Assembly: GCF_002954585.1 (NCBI RefSeq)
Contig: NZ_MSCI01000001.1
Span: forward strand, 186,001 to 250,000
DNA: 64,000 bases
Reading direction: 5' to 3'
Origin: Vibrio chagasii
Lineage (GTDB): Bacteria > Pseudomonadota > Gammaproteobacteria > Enterobacterales > Vibrionaceae
Made by a program: the position numbers and the translations under genes. The notes beneath the pieces are model-generated. The model saw only the letters and a list, made by a program, of their open reading frames with translations, did not search any database and was not told the DNA's origin. Of the stretch, positions 16,884 through 25,815 are shown piece by piece. The first letter of the stretch is position 1; each line of letters starts with the position of its first letter.

Positions 16884-17523
16884 TTCCAACAAAAGGGATG
16901 TGCTCAACCTGCAAGAAAAGTTGGCCATGTTAGCGCTTCCCCCAAAAAAGCGTATTTGGATCTTGAAAACCCTTGGCCGATGGGAAAAGACCAATACAAG
17001 AAAACGCATTCAGCAACAAAAAGATATTCACGGCAAAGCATTACAGCCCAAAAAAGGGAAGAAGCGCTTCAAAGTGATGCGACGAATGGCGAAAGGGCTA
17101 ACCCCTTATGTACGGCACGCCGACACGCTCGACCTTACTTGGAACAACAAGCTCACCGCAAGAATTGCCGCTAGGCATCACCTTGGTCAAAAGCAAAAAA
17201 TGACCAAGCGCCAGATGCAAAAGCGGTGGGGAACACCCGACTACTGTGCGCCTTGCACCAAAGGGCAAGCGCGAAAAATGAGGGAACTGGGCTACACGGT
17301 CGCAAGAAAGAGTGGCAAGGGAAGGAAGAAACCCTCACTCAAGTTATTGATGGCCACTGTTAGCCATGGCCAAGCTGGGCAAATTATCCGAGAGCTGAGC
17401 AATCAGCCGAGTGTCACCGCTTGGGATATTCCATTGGCAGAACGTCAGATATTAGGCAGTAAAGAGCGTGACGTCACCCGCCAACTCATCACCATTTTTG
17501 AGCAAGCCAGAAAGCAAAAATAA
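16867..17523 (+). CDS. S: tail completion/virion morphogenesis protein (gpS-like)
   Basis: A 218-residue very basic protein of the phage virion morphogenesis family, longer than P2 S (150 aa). The position between the gpR-like gene and the sheath fits. The Lys/Arg-rich N-terminal half (ILKTLGRWEKTNTRKRIQQ) is characteristic. Confidence 0.78.
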   Translation: MKPTISSNKRDVLNLQEKLAMLALPPKKRIWILKTLGRWEKTNTRKRIQQQKDIHGKALQPKKGKKRFKVMRRMAKGLTPYVRHADTLDLTWNNKLTARIAARHHLGQKQKMTKRQMQKRWGTPDYCAPCTKGQARKMRELGYTVARKSGKGRKKPSLKLLMATVSHGQAGQIIRELSNQPSVTAWDIPLAERQILGSKERDVTRQLITIFEQARKQK

Positions 17524-17538
17524 GCGAGGACATAACTC

Positions 17539-18660
17539 ATGGCAACCGGAAAGGTCGAGGTCAACAACCTCAATTTAGGGCAAGGTGGGATCCCAGAGAT
17601 TGAACGCCACCTACTGTATATCGGGCGCACCGATAAAGCAGAGCTGCAAGGCAAAGTCACACGCGTCAACAACATGACTAACCTTGACGATGTCGTCGCG
17701 GATGACATGCTAGGCGCTAACTTGAAAGCCGCTCAGCTTAATGGAAAACAGAACTGGACAGGCGCCGTGTTTGGTCTCGCTGAAGGTAAAACGTGGCAGG
17801 AAGCCGTCGATATTGCCAATCGTACCGACTCGTTCGAAGGCGTGTGCATTGTCGATGTGGTAAGCAGCAAAGCGGACTTCCAAGCGATGCAAAGCAAAGC
17901 CTCCGAACTGACCGCCAAGCTGGGCCGTTGGGTGTTCTTTTTAGCAGCGTGTCCTGGCATCGATAAGAGCAAGCAAACTTGGGCCAAATACGAAACTAGC
18001 CTATTGGCATTAATCAATGGTGTATCTGCCAACCTCGTGACACCGGTACCTATGCTCAATGGCAATAACATCGGCGTATTAGGAGGACGCTTATGTGACC
18101 GCGCGGTCACCGTCGCCGATAGCCCAATGCGAGTGGCCACAGGCAGCGTTTTAGGCCTGGGCGAGATGCCTATAGACAGCGCCGGCAAACCTCTGGAAAT
18201 GAGCACTATTTCAGCGCTGGCCAATGCACGTTATTCCTTGCCGCAATGGTACGCCGATATGGAAGGGGTGTACTGGACCGACGCCACCACACTGGAAACC
18301 AAAGGCGGAGACTATCAATTCTTAGAATACGTTCGCCCCGTTCACAAGTTGAACCGCCGAGTACGTATTAAAGCGATTCGCCGCATTGCCGATCGCATCC
18401 TTAATTCGACGCCACCGAGTATCGAGCTTAATCGAACTTACTTCAGCAAAGACATGCGTGACATGTCGAAGACCACCGAGATTGGGGGGATCCCGTTCCC
18501 TGGGGAAATTATGGCACCGCGCGAAGAAGACGTGTCGATTCAGTGGATGACAAAAACCAAAGTCAACATTGGTTTGATGGTGCGCCCACACAATTGCCCA
18601 AAACACATCGTGGTCAATATTGGTCTCGATCTCTCTAACCCAGCCGACACGGAGGCTTAA
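17539..18660 (+). CDS. contractile tail sheath protein (DUF2586 type)
   Basis: A 373-residue tail sheath of the DUF2586/HP1-kappa type, functionally equal to P2 FI (396 aa). The position directly before the tube gene is conserved, and the C-terminal half has ELNRTYFSKDMRDMSK and FPGEIMAPREEDVSIQWM-like sheath segments. It forms the contracting outer tube. Confidence 0.85.
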   Translation: MATGKVEVNNLNLGQGGIPEIERHLLYIGRTDKAELQGKVTRVNNMTNLDDVVADDMLGANLKAAQLNGKQNWTGAVFGLAEGKTWQEAVDIANRTDSFEGVCIVDVVSSKADFQAMQSKASELTAKLGRWVFFLAACPGIDKSKQTWAKYETSLLALINGVSANLVTPVPMLNGNNIGVLGGRLCDRAVTVADSPMRVATGSVLGLGEMPIDSAGKPLEMSTISALANARYSLPQWYADMEGVYWTDATTLETKGGDYQFLEYVRPVHKLNRRVRIKAIRRIADRILNSTPPSIELNRTYFSKDMRDMSKTTEIGGIPFPGEIMAPREEDVSIQWMTKTKVNIGLMVRPHNCPKHIVVNIGLDLSNPADTEA

Positions 18661-18663
18661 TCC

Positions 18664-19119
18664 ATGAGCATGCGTATTTCTGGTAAGAACATGCATTTTT
18701 CAATGGGCGACTACAAACTCAAAGCGCAAAAAGTCAGCCTCTCTATTACGGACAATTCCGCCGTCAATAAAACCTCGGGCGTGCCGGATGGTTATGTCGA
18801 CGGCGATGTTGAAGCCAGTGGCGAGATGGAGCTCACCACACAGCAATTTAATCAGTTGAGCAAGGCCGCGAGAGGTTCCGGCTCCTGGCGTGGTATGCCG
18901 GACTTTGATGCCCTGTTCTACGGCAAGATTGATAAAGACGAACTGAAAATCGAAGCCTTTGGCTGTCGTATCAAGATCTCGGATTTACTCGACGCCGACA
19001 CCAACGGAGGCAGTGCGCTCGTGCATAAGCTGCCGTTCGAAGTGACGAGCCCAGACTTTGTGAAAATCAACGGCGTGCCATATCTACGCCCCGATGAAAC
19101 CGAAGATCTGATCCAGTAA
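18664..19119 (+). CDS. tail tube protein (DUF2597 type)
   Basis: A 151-residue beta-rich protein following the sheath gene, of the DUF2597 family found in kappa/HP1-like phages, functionally equal to P2 FII. It probably forms the inner tube through which DNA passes. It is separated from the sheath by 3 nt, so the two are likely co-translated. Confidence 0.85.
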   Translation: MSMRISGKNMHFSMGDYKLKAQKVSLSITDNSAVNKTSGVPDGYVDGDVEASGEMELTTQQFNQLSKAARGSGSWRGMPDFDALFYGKIDKDELKIEAFGCRIKISDLLDADTNGGSALVHKLPFEVTSPDFVKINGVPYLRPDETEDLIQ

Positions 19120-19131
19120 TTAGGAGGCAGG

Positions 19132-19350
19132 ATGCCAGATGTTATTGACCATGCTTGTGATATTGAAGCCCAACTCACAGAAGTGGCATTGGCCAACCAA
19201 TTGGCAAGGGCTAAGCCGAAAACACCAAGGGAGAGCGCGCAGGAATGTGGCGAGTGCGGCGACCCCATCCCTGAAGCTCGCCGCCAACACATCGTGGGAT
19301 GTCAGTACTGCACTCACTGTCAAAGCGATTTGGAGAAGATGAAACGATGA
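19132..19350 (+). CDS. TraR/DksA-type zinc-finger protein
   Basis: A 72-residue protein with an N-terminal coil and a C4 zinc finger (ECGECGDPIPEARR and CQYCTHCQ), the TraR/DksA C-terminal pattern. TraR proteins bind RNA polymerase through the secondary channel and mimic DksA-ppGpp. It overlaps the endolysin by ATGA. Homologues in this tail position occur in other P2-like phages. Confidence 0.82.
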   Translation: MPDVIDHACDIEAQLTEVALANQLARAKPKTPRESAQECGECGDPIPEARRQHIVGCQYCTHCQSDLEKMKR

Positions 19351-19859
19351 AACTAGGAACGCTCTTTGTTGAGCATGTGATTAAACCGGTACTCGACCAA
19401 TTAGACATGGTCACAGGCGGGCATGGCAAGCTGAATACCCAAGCCGCCATCAATCTGATAGTGATGATTGTCGCCCATGAATCCGGTGCATTGACGTACG
19501 CCAAGCAGGTGCGTGGTCCCGCATTAGGGTTCACTCAAATGGAGCCTGCCACCTTTGCCTGGTTGATTGAATGGCTAGGAAAAACACGGCCTCACTTGTT
19601 GGACGCGCTCTCGATGTTTGCGCCGCTCACCGCTGATCCCGTCGAAAAACAGGATGCGGACTATATGGTGATTTCCCCTCAATTCGCGGTGGCCACGGCA
19701 CGCTTGAACCTGATCCGATTCCCAGAAGCCTTGCCTGAGGCGGATGATCTCAAGGGCTTAGCGCGTTACGCCAAACAGTACTGGAACACATCCGCAGGTA
19801 AAGCCACAGAAGCGGATTACCTCAACGCTTATTTATCGATGATGGGAGAACAATCATGA
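19347..19859 (+). CDS. lysozyme-like endolysin (lytic transglycosylase type)
   Basis: A 170-residue protein with a lysozyme-superfamily pattern: catalytic Glu45 in AHESGALT, then GPALGFTQMEPATF (about residues 55-68), resembling the SLT motif G-x-MQ-x-x-P-x-T. It has no signal peptide, so release would depend on a holin; small membrane proteins follow. The start is the ATGA overlap at 19347, not the longer frame reaching 19299. Confidence 0.72.
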   Translation: MKLGTLFVEHVIKPVLDQLDMVTGGHGKLNTQAAINLIVMIVAHESGALTYAKQVRGPALGFTQMEPATFAWLIEWLGKTRPHLLDALSMFAPLTADPVEKQDADYMVISPQFAVATARLNLIRFPEALPEADDLKGLARYAKQYWNTSAGKATEADYLNAYLSMMGEQS

Positions 19860-20086
19860 GCTTTTTAACGGGGATCATCGGCAAAACGTTCTTCGAAATC
19901 TTGAAAGGGCTGTTTCTCCAAATCACTTGGGAAGTGGTGCTTGAGCGATTCGCATCTCGCACCATTATTTGGGGACTTAAAGCGCTTCGTGACTTGAGTA
20001 CCAACGACGTGATCCAAGAGACCGTGGACGATGTAATTGCCTCTCTTCAAGGCAAACGCTTGAAGGAAATCCCTCAGAAGGAATAG
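19856..20086 (+). CDS. small protein, possible holin-related
   Basis: A 76-residue protein overlapping the endolysin stop by ATGA. The N-terminal half is hydrophobic and aromatic (LTGIIGKTFFEILKGLFLQITWEVVL), the C-terminus polar. Its location in the lysis block suggests a holin-type or membrane-associated role, but the single amphipathic segment is not decisive. Confidence 0.55.
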   Translation: MSFLTGIIGKTFFEILKGLFLQITWEVVLERFASRTIIWGLKALRDLSTNDVIQETVDDVIASLQGKRLKEIPQKE

Positions 20087-20088
20087 CG

Positions 20089-20376
20089 ATGGACTCATCA
20101 TGGTTATCGGTGGGAGTGGCGGTTATTGCGTCGGTCATCACCATTATCAATCTGGTATTTGGCAGAACGGATAAAGGGCAAACCACAGCCCGAGACCATG
20201 ACCGCCGTATCCATGATTGTGAGCTGGCTATAGAGCGACAACGCGGTGATGTAGCAGAAAAGTACGCCACCAAACACGAACTGCGGGAAGCCGTAGATGA
20301 TTTGAAAGAATCAATTAACGGACGGTTCGACCGTCTAGATGCAAAGTTAGATAAAACAGAGCGAGAAGCAGCATGA
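20089..20376 (+). CDS. membrane-anchored coiled-coil protein (holin or spanin-like)
   Basis: A 95-residue protein with one N-terminal transmembrane segment (residues 4-24, WLSVGVAVIASVITIINLVF) and a long charged coiled coil to the end. This topology fits an inner-membrane lysis partner such as an i-spanin or a small holin. It overlaps gene E by ATGA. Confidence 0.55.
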   Translation: MDSSWLSVGVAVIASVITIINLVFGRTDKGQTTARDHDRRIHDCELAIERQRGDVAEKYATKHELREAVDDLKESINGRFDRLDAKLDKTEREAA

Positions 20377-20636
20377 CAAAACCCATTGTTTTAACTGTTG
20401 GTACGGCAGATCTTGAATTCAACCCAACGCCAGCTGAGTACGACGAAGCTCAAAATACCATCTTGCAAGGTGATGCCAGTAGCGCGGCACATAACTTCTT
20501 GATGAGCTGTGTGAGTGAAGGCTCAAAAGATGCTCTGCGTGCACTTACTCAGCAGAACCCAGGTGCAGCAACGCAGATTTACGGTGCAGTACTGAAAGAG
20601 TACGCACCTAAGCTTTCCATCTCGGTAAAAAAATAG
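20373..20636 (+). CDS. E: tail assembly chaperone E (zero-frame product)
   Basis: An 87-residue tail assembly protein equal to P2 gpE (91 aa) by position just before the tape measure. It ends GTA AAA AAA TAG, a slippery run directly before the stop. A longer product is made by frameshifting; see the next entry. Confidence 0.82.
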   Translation: MTKPIVLTVGTADLEFNPTPAEYDEAQNTILQGDASSAAHNFLMSCVSEGSKDALRALTQQNPGAATQIYGAVLKEYAPKLSISVKK

Positions 20637-20821
20637 ATGGGCTTGTCGCTGTTATTGAGAGCAGTGACAGGCAAAAGATGTACGCGTGGCGACGAAAGTG
20701 GCTTCCCAATGAGCCTGATACCGAGCAGAACCTGGCTTACGCGATTTGGTTGGAGAAGAACCATTGGGAAAACATGCAAGCTGTCACCGCCAGCGGTGTA
20801 GCCAAAGCCTTTAGCGGTTAG
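20373..20821 (+). CDS. E': E+E' tail assembly fusion by -1 frameshift
   Basis: At 20627-20633 the heptamer A AAA AAA is in the canonical X XXY YYZ register of the E frame, just before the TAG. A -1 slip continues as IDGLVAVIESSDRQKM, then a WRRKWLPNEPDTEQNLAYAIWLEKN-type region, to a TAG at 20819-20821. The fusion is about 149 residues (P2 E+E' is 142). The 62-codon extension has no start of its own. P2 and lambda-like phages make tail chaperones this way. Confidence 0.87.
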
Positions 20822-20846
20822 CGATTAGGTCAGTAGAGAGAAGTGA

Positions 20847-22973
20847 ATGTTACCAGAAGCCCTTAGATTTCAAGTTGGATTGATTGACCAGATCTCAAAA
20901 CCTCTGGGCCACATTCAGCGCCAACTCTCCGATGTCACCAACACCTACAAGCAAGGTACCCAAACCATGGTGTCGGGCGCCGCTGGTATGGTGGGCGCGG
21001 GCTTTGCCCTGCAACAAGCCTTAATGCCCGCCATTGAAATGGACAGGGCGTTAGGTGAGGTGAAATCTCTCGGGGTAGCGGATGAGCAGCTTAAGCAGCT
21101 CAGCGACACGGCCCTAGAGTTTGCGGTGGACTATGGCAAGTCAGCCGCCGATTTTGTGGCCGCCTCTTATGATATTCAGTCGGCCATTTCGGGGTTAGGA
21201 GGTAATGAACTGTCTGAGTTTACTCGCGCGTCAGGGGTACTGGCTGCCGCGACCAAAGCGGATACGTCAACCATTACCAACTATGTCGGCACCATGTACG
21301 GCATTTTCCAACATTCTGCCAACGAAATAGGGAAGGCGGATTGGGTCAATATGCTGGGTGGTCAAACGGCCAAAGCGGTGCAGATGTTCAAAACCACGGG
21401 CGATGGTATGTCGTCGGCGTTCACCTCAATAGGCGCCGCCGCCACATCGGTGGGGGTTGGGATGACCGAACAGATGGCGATTTTAGGTACGTTGCAGTCC
21501 ACCATGAGTGGCAGTGAAGCGGGGACAAAATACCGCGCGTTCTTAGCCGGCGCGGCCAAAGCGCAAGCCGCCTTGAACATGCAGTTCACTAATGCCCAAG
21601 GTCAAATGCTGCCGATGGTCGATATCTTGAACCAAATTAAAGGGCGTTACGGTGACACCATTTCCGTGGCCGAATCGGCAGAGTTGAGTAAGGCGTTTGG
21701 CACGCAAGAAGCGTCGGCGATGATCCAACTATTGATGCAAAACACCGATGGGCTCGCCACGTCAATAAACGAGCTCGGCAAAGTCAAAGGGCTTGATGTG
21801 GCTGAGCAAATGGCGGGCGCCATGACCGACCAATGGGAGCGGTTAGAGCAAGGCGTGTTTGCCATCAGTGCAGCTTTTGGCTCTGTGCTTCTTCCTGCCA
21901 TCTTGCCTGTGGTTGGCGGCATGGCCGAAGGCGCGACCGCCATCGTTCAATGGACGCAGATGTTCCCGAACCTATCTAAATACATAGGCTTTGCAGCCAT
22001 GGCGATTTTAGGTGCTGCGGCAGCAGGCGGCGCATTTACGCTCATGATGGGAGTGGGTAAACAAGTGATGGCCACTTACCTGCTTACCATGAAGTTGTTC
22101 GCGGGAGTGAGCGCCTTGCTCACTCAAGGCTTAGGCGCTTTTCGTGCTGCGATGCTCGCCGCGAACATCGCCATCGCTGCCAATCCGATTATTTTAATTG
22201 TGGGGGCGTTGATAGCTGCAGTAACCGCCGTGGGGGCTCTGATTTATTACTGGGATGATCTGAAAGCCTCGTTGGGTGATAACGCGGTGTTTCAGGCCAT
22301 TGAATATACCGCTGATGCAGCTATGCGGGCGGTATCGATGTTGTTTGATGCGTTCAAGCCTTTGCTCAATATCGTGATGGAGCTGTGCAAGATGCTAGGC
22401 GACGTTCTACTTCGCGGTTTGCAGGTGTTATGGGAAACCGTGAAAGTTGGCTTTTCAGCGATTGGGTCGGTGTTATCAGGTGGGTTGGATGTGGTCGGCG
22501 TCGTGGCAACAGGCGTGGGCTGGGTGATGGCGGGTGTTATTGGCTCGATAGGTTTACTCATGAATGGATTTACCTTTGTGTTTAAGGCCATTGCCGCTGG
22601 TTGGCAATGGGTAATGAGCGGCTTTAGTGATAACAGCGGCTTTGCCTTCATTGGCCAAATGGCCAACGCGATGCGCAATATTTTTGGCAGCGTGTTCAGT
22701 TGGTTCACCGATAAATTAGCGGGCATTTGGGAAAGCCTAAAAGGACTGGTTGATTGGTTGCCTGGTTTGGGTGATGAGGAGGACACCACGCCTGTGAGAT
22801 CCAAGTCTGTGCAAAGCGCAGTGCCTCACACTCAAGTCCAGCCAGGTGGCGCGGCCAAGAGCATTGCCCATTATCAAACGAGTTCAACCAATTACGGCGG
22901 TGTGGCGATTTACCCCACTTACATGAGCAGCCCACAAGACATGGCGAGTGAATTAGAAATGGCGGCAGGCTAA
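20847..22973 (+). CDS. T: tail tape measure protein (P2 gpT-like)
   Basis: A 708-residue tape measure (P2 T is 815 aa), immediately after E/E'. The N-terminal third matches the TP901/P2 tape measure core (ALGEVKSLGVADEQLKQL, ASYDIQSAISGL). Hydrophobic helical segments occur at about residues 355-420 and 430-465, followed by an amphipathic C-terminus. It sets tail length and is ejected ahead of the DNA. Confidence 0.92.
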   Translation: MLPEALRFQVGLIDQISKPLGHIQRQLSDVTNTYKQGTQTMVSGAAGMVGAGFALQQALMPAIEMDRALGEVKSLGVADEQLKQLSDTALEFAVDYGKSAADFVAASYDIQSAISGLGGNELSEFTRASGVLAAATKADTSTITNYVGTMYGIFQHSANEIGKADWVNMLGGQTAKAVQMFKTTGDGMSSAFTSIGAAATSVGVGMTEQMAILGTLQSTMSGSEAGTKYRAFLAGAAKAQAALNMQFTNAQGQMLPMVDILNQIKGRYGDTISVAESAELSKAFGTQEASAMIQLLMQNTDGLATSINELGKVKGLDVAEQMAGAMTDQWERLEQGVFAISAAFGSVLLPAILPVVGGMAEGATAIVQWTQMFPNLSKYIGFAAMAILGAAAAGGAFTLMMGVGKQVMATYLLTMKLFAGVSALLTQGLGAFRAAMLAANIAIAANPIILIVGALIAAVTAVGALIYYWDDLKASLGDNAVFQAIEYTADAAMRAVSMLFDAFKPLLNIVMELCKMLGDVLLRGLQVLWETVKVGFSAIGSVLSGGLDVVGVVATGVGWVMAGVIGSIGLLMNGFTFVFKAIAAGWQWVMSGFSDNSGFAFIGQMANAMRNIFGSVFSWFTDKLAGIWESLKGLVDWLPGLGDEEDTTPVRSKSVQSAVPHTQVQPGGAAKSIAHYQTSSTNYGGVAIYPTYMSSPQDMASELEMAAG

Positions 22974-23305
22974 TGGTTGATTACGTATATCAAGACATCT
23001 TAATTGAAAACGGTGACGTGGTACTCGATGCAGGTAGAAACCCTGTATTGATCCAAGACCGAGCGGTCATCGCTCAAGACATCAAACACGCGATCATTGA
23101 AAGTAACGTAGCCATCCACTTGATTGCTGAGCGCAGCCCCGCGAAAAAAGCCGATGCGCGTACACAGTTAGAGTTGTTAGTGGAAGAAGACGTTCGTTTG
23201 GTGCCTGGGACGGTGCGCATCGAAGAAGTGAGCGATGGGCAATTGTATATTTTTGCAGAGACGGTGCAATTTGGCCGCGTAACAACAGAGGTGCAGGTTG
23301 ACTGA
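22973..23305 (+). CDS. DUF2590-type phage protein, probable baseplate wedge (gpW-like position)
   Basis: A 110-residue protein starting in an ATGG junction with the tape measure stop and overlapping J by 8 bp. It matches my memory of the DUF2590 family of Vibrio and Shewanella P2-like phages. The gp25-like features (ALDAGRNPVLIQDRAVIAQDI; QLELLVEEDVRLVPGTVRI) and position next to J suggest a baseplate wedge role. Confidence 0.72.
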   Translation: MVDYVYQDILIENGDVVLDAGRNPVLIQDRAVIAQDIKHAIIESNVAIHLIAERSPAKKADARTQLELLVEEDVRLVPGTVRIEEVSDGQLYIFAETVQFGRVTTEVQVD

Positions 23306-24485
23306 TATTCCCAAACCCAATTTTACCGAGCTAGCGCAAAAAGCGGGGTTACCGCTTGAGGCGTCAGAGTGGAAAGCGACGCTCAAAGAAGAAGCGGCGA
23401 AGCAGGGCAGCACCATCGCTAACGACTCTCAATATTCGCCATTTTGGCGCTTGATTGAAGCCATGGTGATTGGCCCGACGGTGTGGTTAGTAAATCGTTT
23501 TCTGGTGGGGTACGTGTTGCCCAACATGTTCGTGGCCACGGCCAAAGACAAATGGCTCGACCTGTGGGCGTGGCAGTTCAACGTGAAGCGCAAACCCGCC
23601 ACCAAAGCCGTTGGGCAGGTCGTGATTCACCGAGCCGCGCAGCAAGGGCCGGCGATTGTGATCCCTAAAGGCACAGTGATACAAACCGACCCGATTAACG
23701 GCGCGGTGTATCGAGTGCTACTGAGCCAAGACACGACGTTACCGGAAAACGCCGCCTCAATCATTGGCAGAGTGGAGGCCGAGCACCAAGGCGCCGCCTT
23801 TAACTTAGGTGAAGGCTACTTCCATGTCTTAACATCGGCAGTTCCAGGTATTAGCCGCGTGGTGAATTCGGCCGATTGGTTGATTAACGCGGGCGCGGAT
23901 GAAGAAACCGACGACCAACTGAGGGTGCGCATTCGCAATCAGTTCAGTGGCGTGGCGAAATGGCACATCGATGCGGCGTATCGCTCATTGCTGATGCTGC
24001 GCGCCGGCATCAACAGCGAAAACATTTACTTCGAGCACAACGCGCCGCGAGGGCCTGGCTCGGCCAACGCTTATATCTTGTTGGACTCGGGTGAGCCATC
24101 GCCGCAAATGCTGGCGGATTTAAACACGCACATCAACCAAGACGGCAATCATGGCCATGGCGATGATCTCAAGGTGTACGCGATGCCAGCCAATACCATC
24201 ACGGTGACGTGTCGAGCCTGGGTGGCGCGCCTGTTATCTAATGAAGAAAACGCGCAACTGGAAGCGGACATGGCGCTGTTTATTGGCTCAGCCTTTAGGC
24301 AAAACACCGATTATCAGGTCACCAAAACCAAGCCTTCCTCACGCTTTAGTTTTTCGAAGTTAGCACAAGAGCTGCACGGTGAGTTTCCGGTATTGGAATC
24401 GATTGAATTTGATAACTCAGACCTCACCAATAGCATGGCAGTGCCAAGAATGGGCGATTTGGAGATACGCATTGAAACGGCCTAA
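23298..24485 (+). CDS. J: baseplate protein J
   Basis: A 395-residue baseplate J-like protein (P2 J is 302 aa, Mu and kappa forms are longer). Family segments include GTVIQTDPINGAVYRV, INAGADEETDDQLRVRI and APRGPGSANAYIL. It forms the baseplate wedge. Start is TTG 23298 inside the preceding gene. It overlaps the gpI start by 14 bp. Confidence 0.88.
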   Translation: MTDIPKPNFTELAQKAGLPLEASEWKATLKEEAAKQGSTIANDSQYSPFWRLIEAMVIGPTVWLVNRFLVGYVLPNMFVATAKDKWLDLWAWQFNVKRKPATKAVGQVVIHRAAQQGPAIVIPKGTVIQTDPINGAVYRVLLSQDTTLPENAASIIGRVEAEHQGAAFNLGEGYFHVLTSAVPGISRVVNSADWLINAGADEETDDQLRVRIRNQFSGVAKWHIDAAYRSLLMLRAGINSENIYFEHNAPRGPGSANAYILLDSGEPSPQMLADLNTHINQDGNHGHGDDLKVYAMPANTITVTCRAWVARLLSNEENAQLEADMALFIGSAFRQNTDYQVTKTKPSSRFSFSKLAQELHGEFPVLESIEFDNSDLTNSMAVPRMGDLEIRIETA

Positions 24486-25005
24486 CTTCACACTGAAACA
24501 CTGGATGGGTAAGGGTGAATTCTACAAGCTAGGGCAAGCGCTGCTGGGTTATTGGGATCGCGTGCAAGCGGTGTTGGAGTGGCCGCTGAGGCAGTTAGAT
24601 CCGATGGTGGCGCCGATTGAGTTTGTCGACTTGATGGCTTGGCAGCGTGACATCGAGCGCTTGCCCAAAGAGCCCGAGCATATCTACCGCATTCGAGTGA
24701 ATTTTGCTTACGCCTTTGCGACCGGAGGTGGCTCTGAGGTGGGCTGGGGAACCATGTTTGAACAGCTGGGTTATCCTCACATCAACATCGATGAGCGATT
24801 GAGTTATTACCCATGGGACGTGGTCAGCGTGAAAGTGCGAGACAGCGACTTAAATGAAGTCCCTGGTTTGATGGACGCCTTGGTTCGCCAGTATGGCAGA
24901 ACCTGCCGTCGATACAGTTTTGACGTGACCACGGCGGCGTACCCTCATATTTCGGTGGCTGAGTTCAGTCACACCCATGAAACGTACAGCGCTTCAATAG
25001 GATAA
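24472..25005 (+). CDS. I: tail protein I
   Basis: About 177 residues, P2 gpI family (176 aa). I start it at TTG 24472 because GGAG lies 8 nt upstream and the resulting N-terminus (KRPNFTLKHWMGKGEFYKL) aligns in length; the frame is open upstream inside J. It links the baseplate to the fibres. Confidence 0.83.
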   Translation: MKRPNFTLKHWMGKGEFYKLGQALLGYWDRVQAVLEWPLRQLDPMVAPIEFVDLMAWQRDIERLPKEPEHIYRIRVNFAYAFATGGGSEVGWGTMFEQLGYPHINIDERLSYYPWDVVSVKVRDSDLNEVPGLMDALVRQYGRTCRRYSFDVTTAAYPHISVAEFSHTHETYSASIG

Positions 25006-25008
25006 GTT

Positions 25009-25815
25009 ATGGCCGTCATTACCCTGGCAGGCGAGCAGCTGATTGCTCGAAAACAACACGCCAAGCAACCGTTGGTGATCCGCGAATTTGTGTTGGCCCA
25101 TGTGCCTAACCTCGACCCGAAGACACCGCCACGACGGGACCAATCTTTGCCATCAAGTCGTCAGATTGTCTATCGAAGTGCGCCGACGCGCAGTGCCTGC
25201 GTGAATCACAATGAGGTGGTGTACTCGCTGATTTTAGACAACACCGTGGGCAACTTTGCCTTCAACTGGCTTGGGCTGATGAGCGAAGAAGGGGTGTTGG
25301 TGTCGGCCAATCACATGGTGGTGCAGTCTAAGCGCAAGAATAACGAACTGACTGGTGAAGAAGGGAATAACCTCACGCGTAACTTCTTGCTGAAGTTTTC
25401 GGGCGCTCAAGCCATCACCCAAATTACGGTGACCCCAGAGACGTGGCAGTTTAACTACGAGGCCAAGCTGGATGATATGGACACCTTGCTTGCTCAGCTA
25501 ACCGTCGGGCTCATTGAGACTCAAAAGGAGGTGGTTGAACAAAGCCATGAAAATTGGAGGCTCAGTGAGACCAACCATCTCTTGAATCAACGTTTGGACA
25601 CGCTCTCAGAAGATCTTTTGCAAACCAACGAAAAGCACCTGGCCTTGTCAGGTTCAATGCAAAGGCGCCATGAGCATTACGAGCAGCAGCGCATCGAAAT
25701 GGACGTCACGTTGACGACGTTTTTGATTCAGACCCAAAAGCAAACCCTAGAGCAAGAGTATCAGCTAATGAAATTACGAGAATCGTTAACCAAGATGGAG
25801 AGCACGGATGAGTAA
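25009..25815 (+). CDS. tail fibre/collar protein (gpH-like)
   Basis: A 268-residue protein beginning with the phage tail-collar fibre domain (MAVITLAGEQLIARKQ; VYRSAPTRSACVNHNEVVYSL), in the P2 H position. The C-terminal ~100 residues are a coiled coil without a receptor-binding tip. It overlaps the next fibre gene by 8 bp, so the fibre may be built from two polypeptides. Confidence 0.8.
   Translation: MAVITLAGEQLIARKQHAKQPLVIREFVLAHVPNLDPKTPPRRDQSLPSSRQIVYRSAPTRSACVNHNEVVYSLILDNTVGNFAFNWLGLMSEEGVLVSANHMVVQSKRKNNELTGEEGNNLTRNFLLKFSGAQAITQITVTPETWQFNYEAKLDDMDTLLAQLTVGLIETQKEVVEQSHENWRLSETNHLLNQRLDTLSEDLLQTNEKHLALSGSMQRRHEHYEQQRIEMDVTLTTFLIQTQKQTLEQEYQLMKLRESLTKMESTDE

Noticed and set aside
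22292..22804. A 170-residue minus-strand ORF opposite the tape measure gene
   Set aside because: It lies wholly inside the conserved tape measure gene and has Thr/Pro-rich shadow composition.
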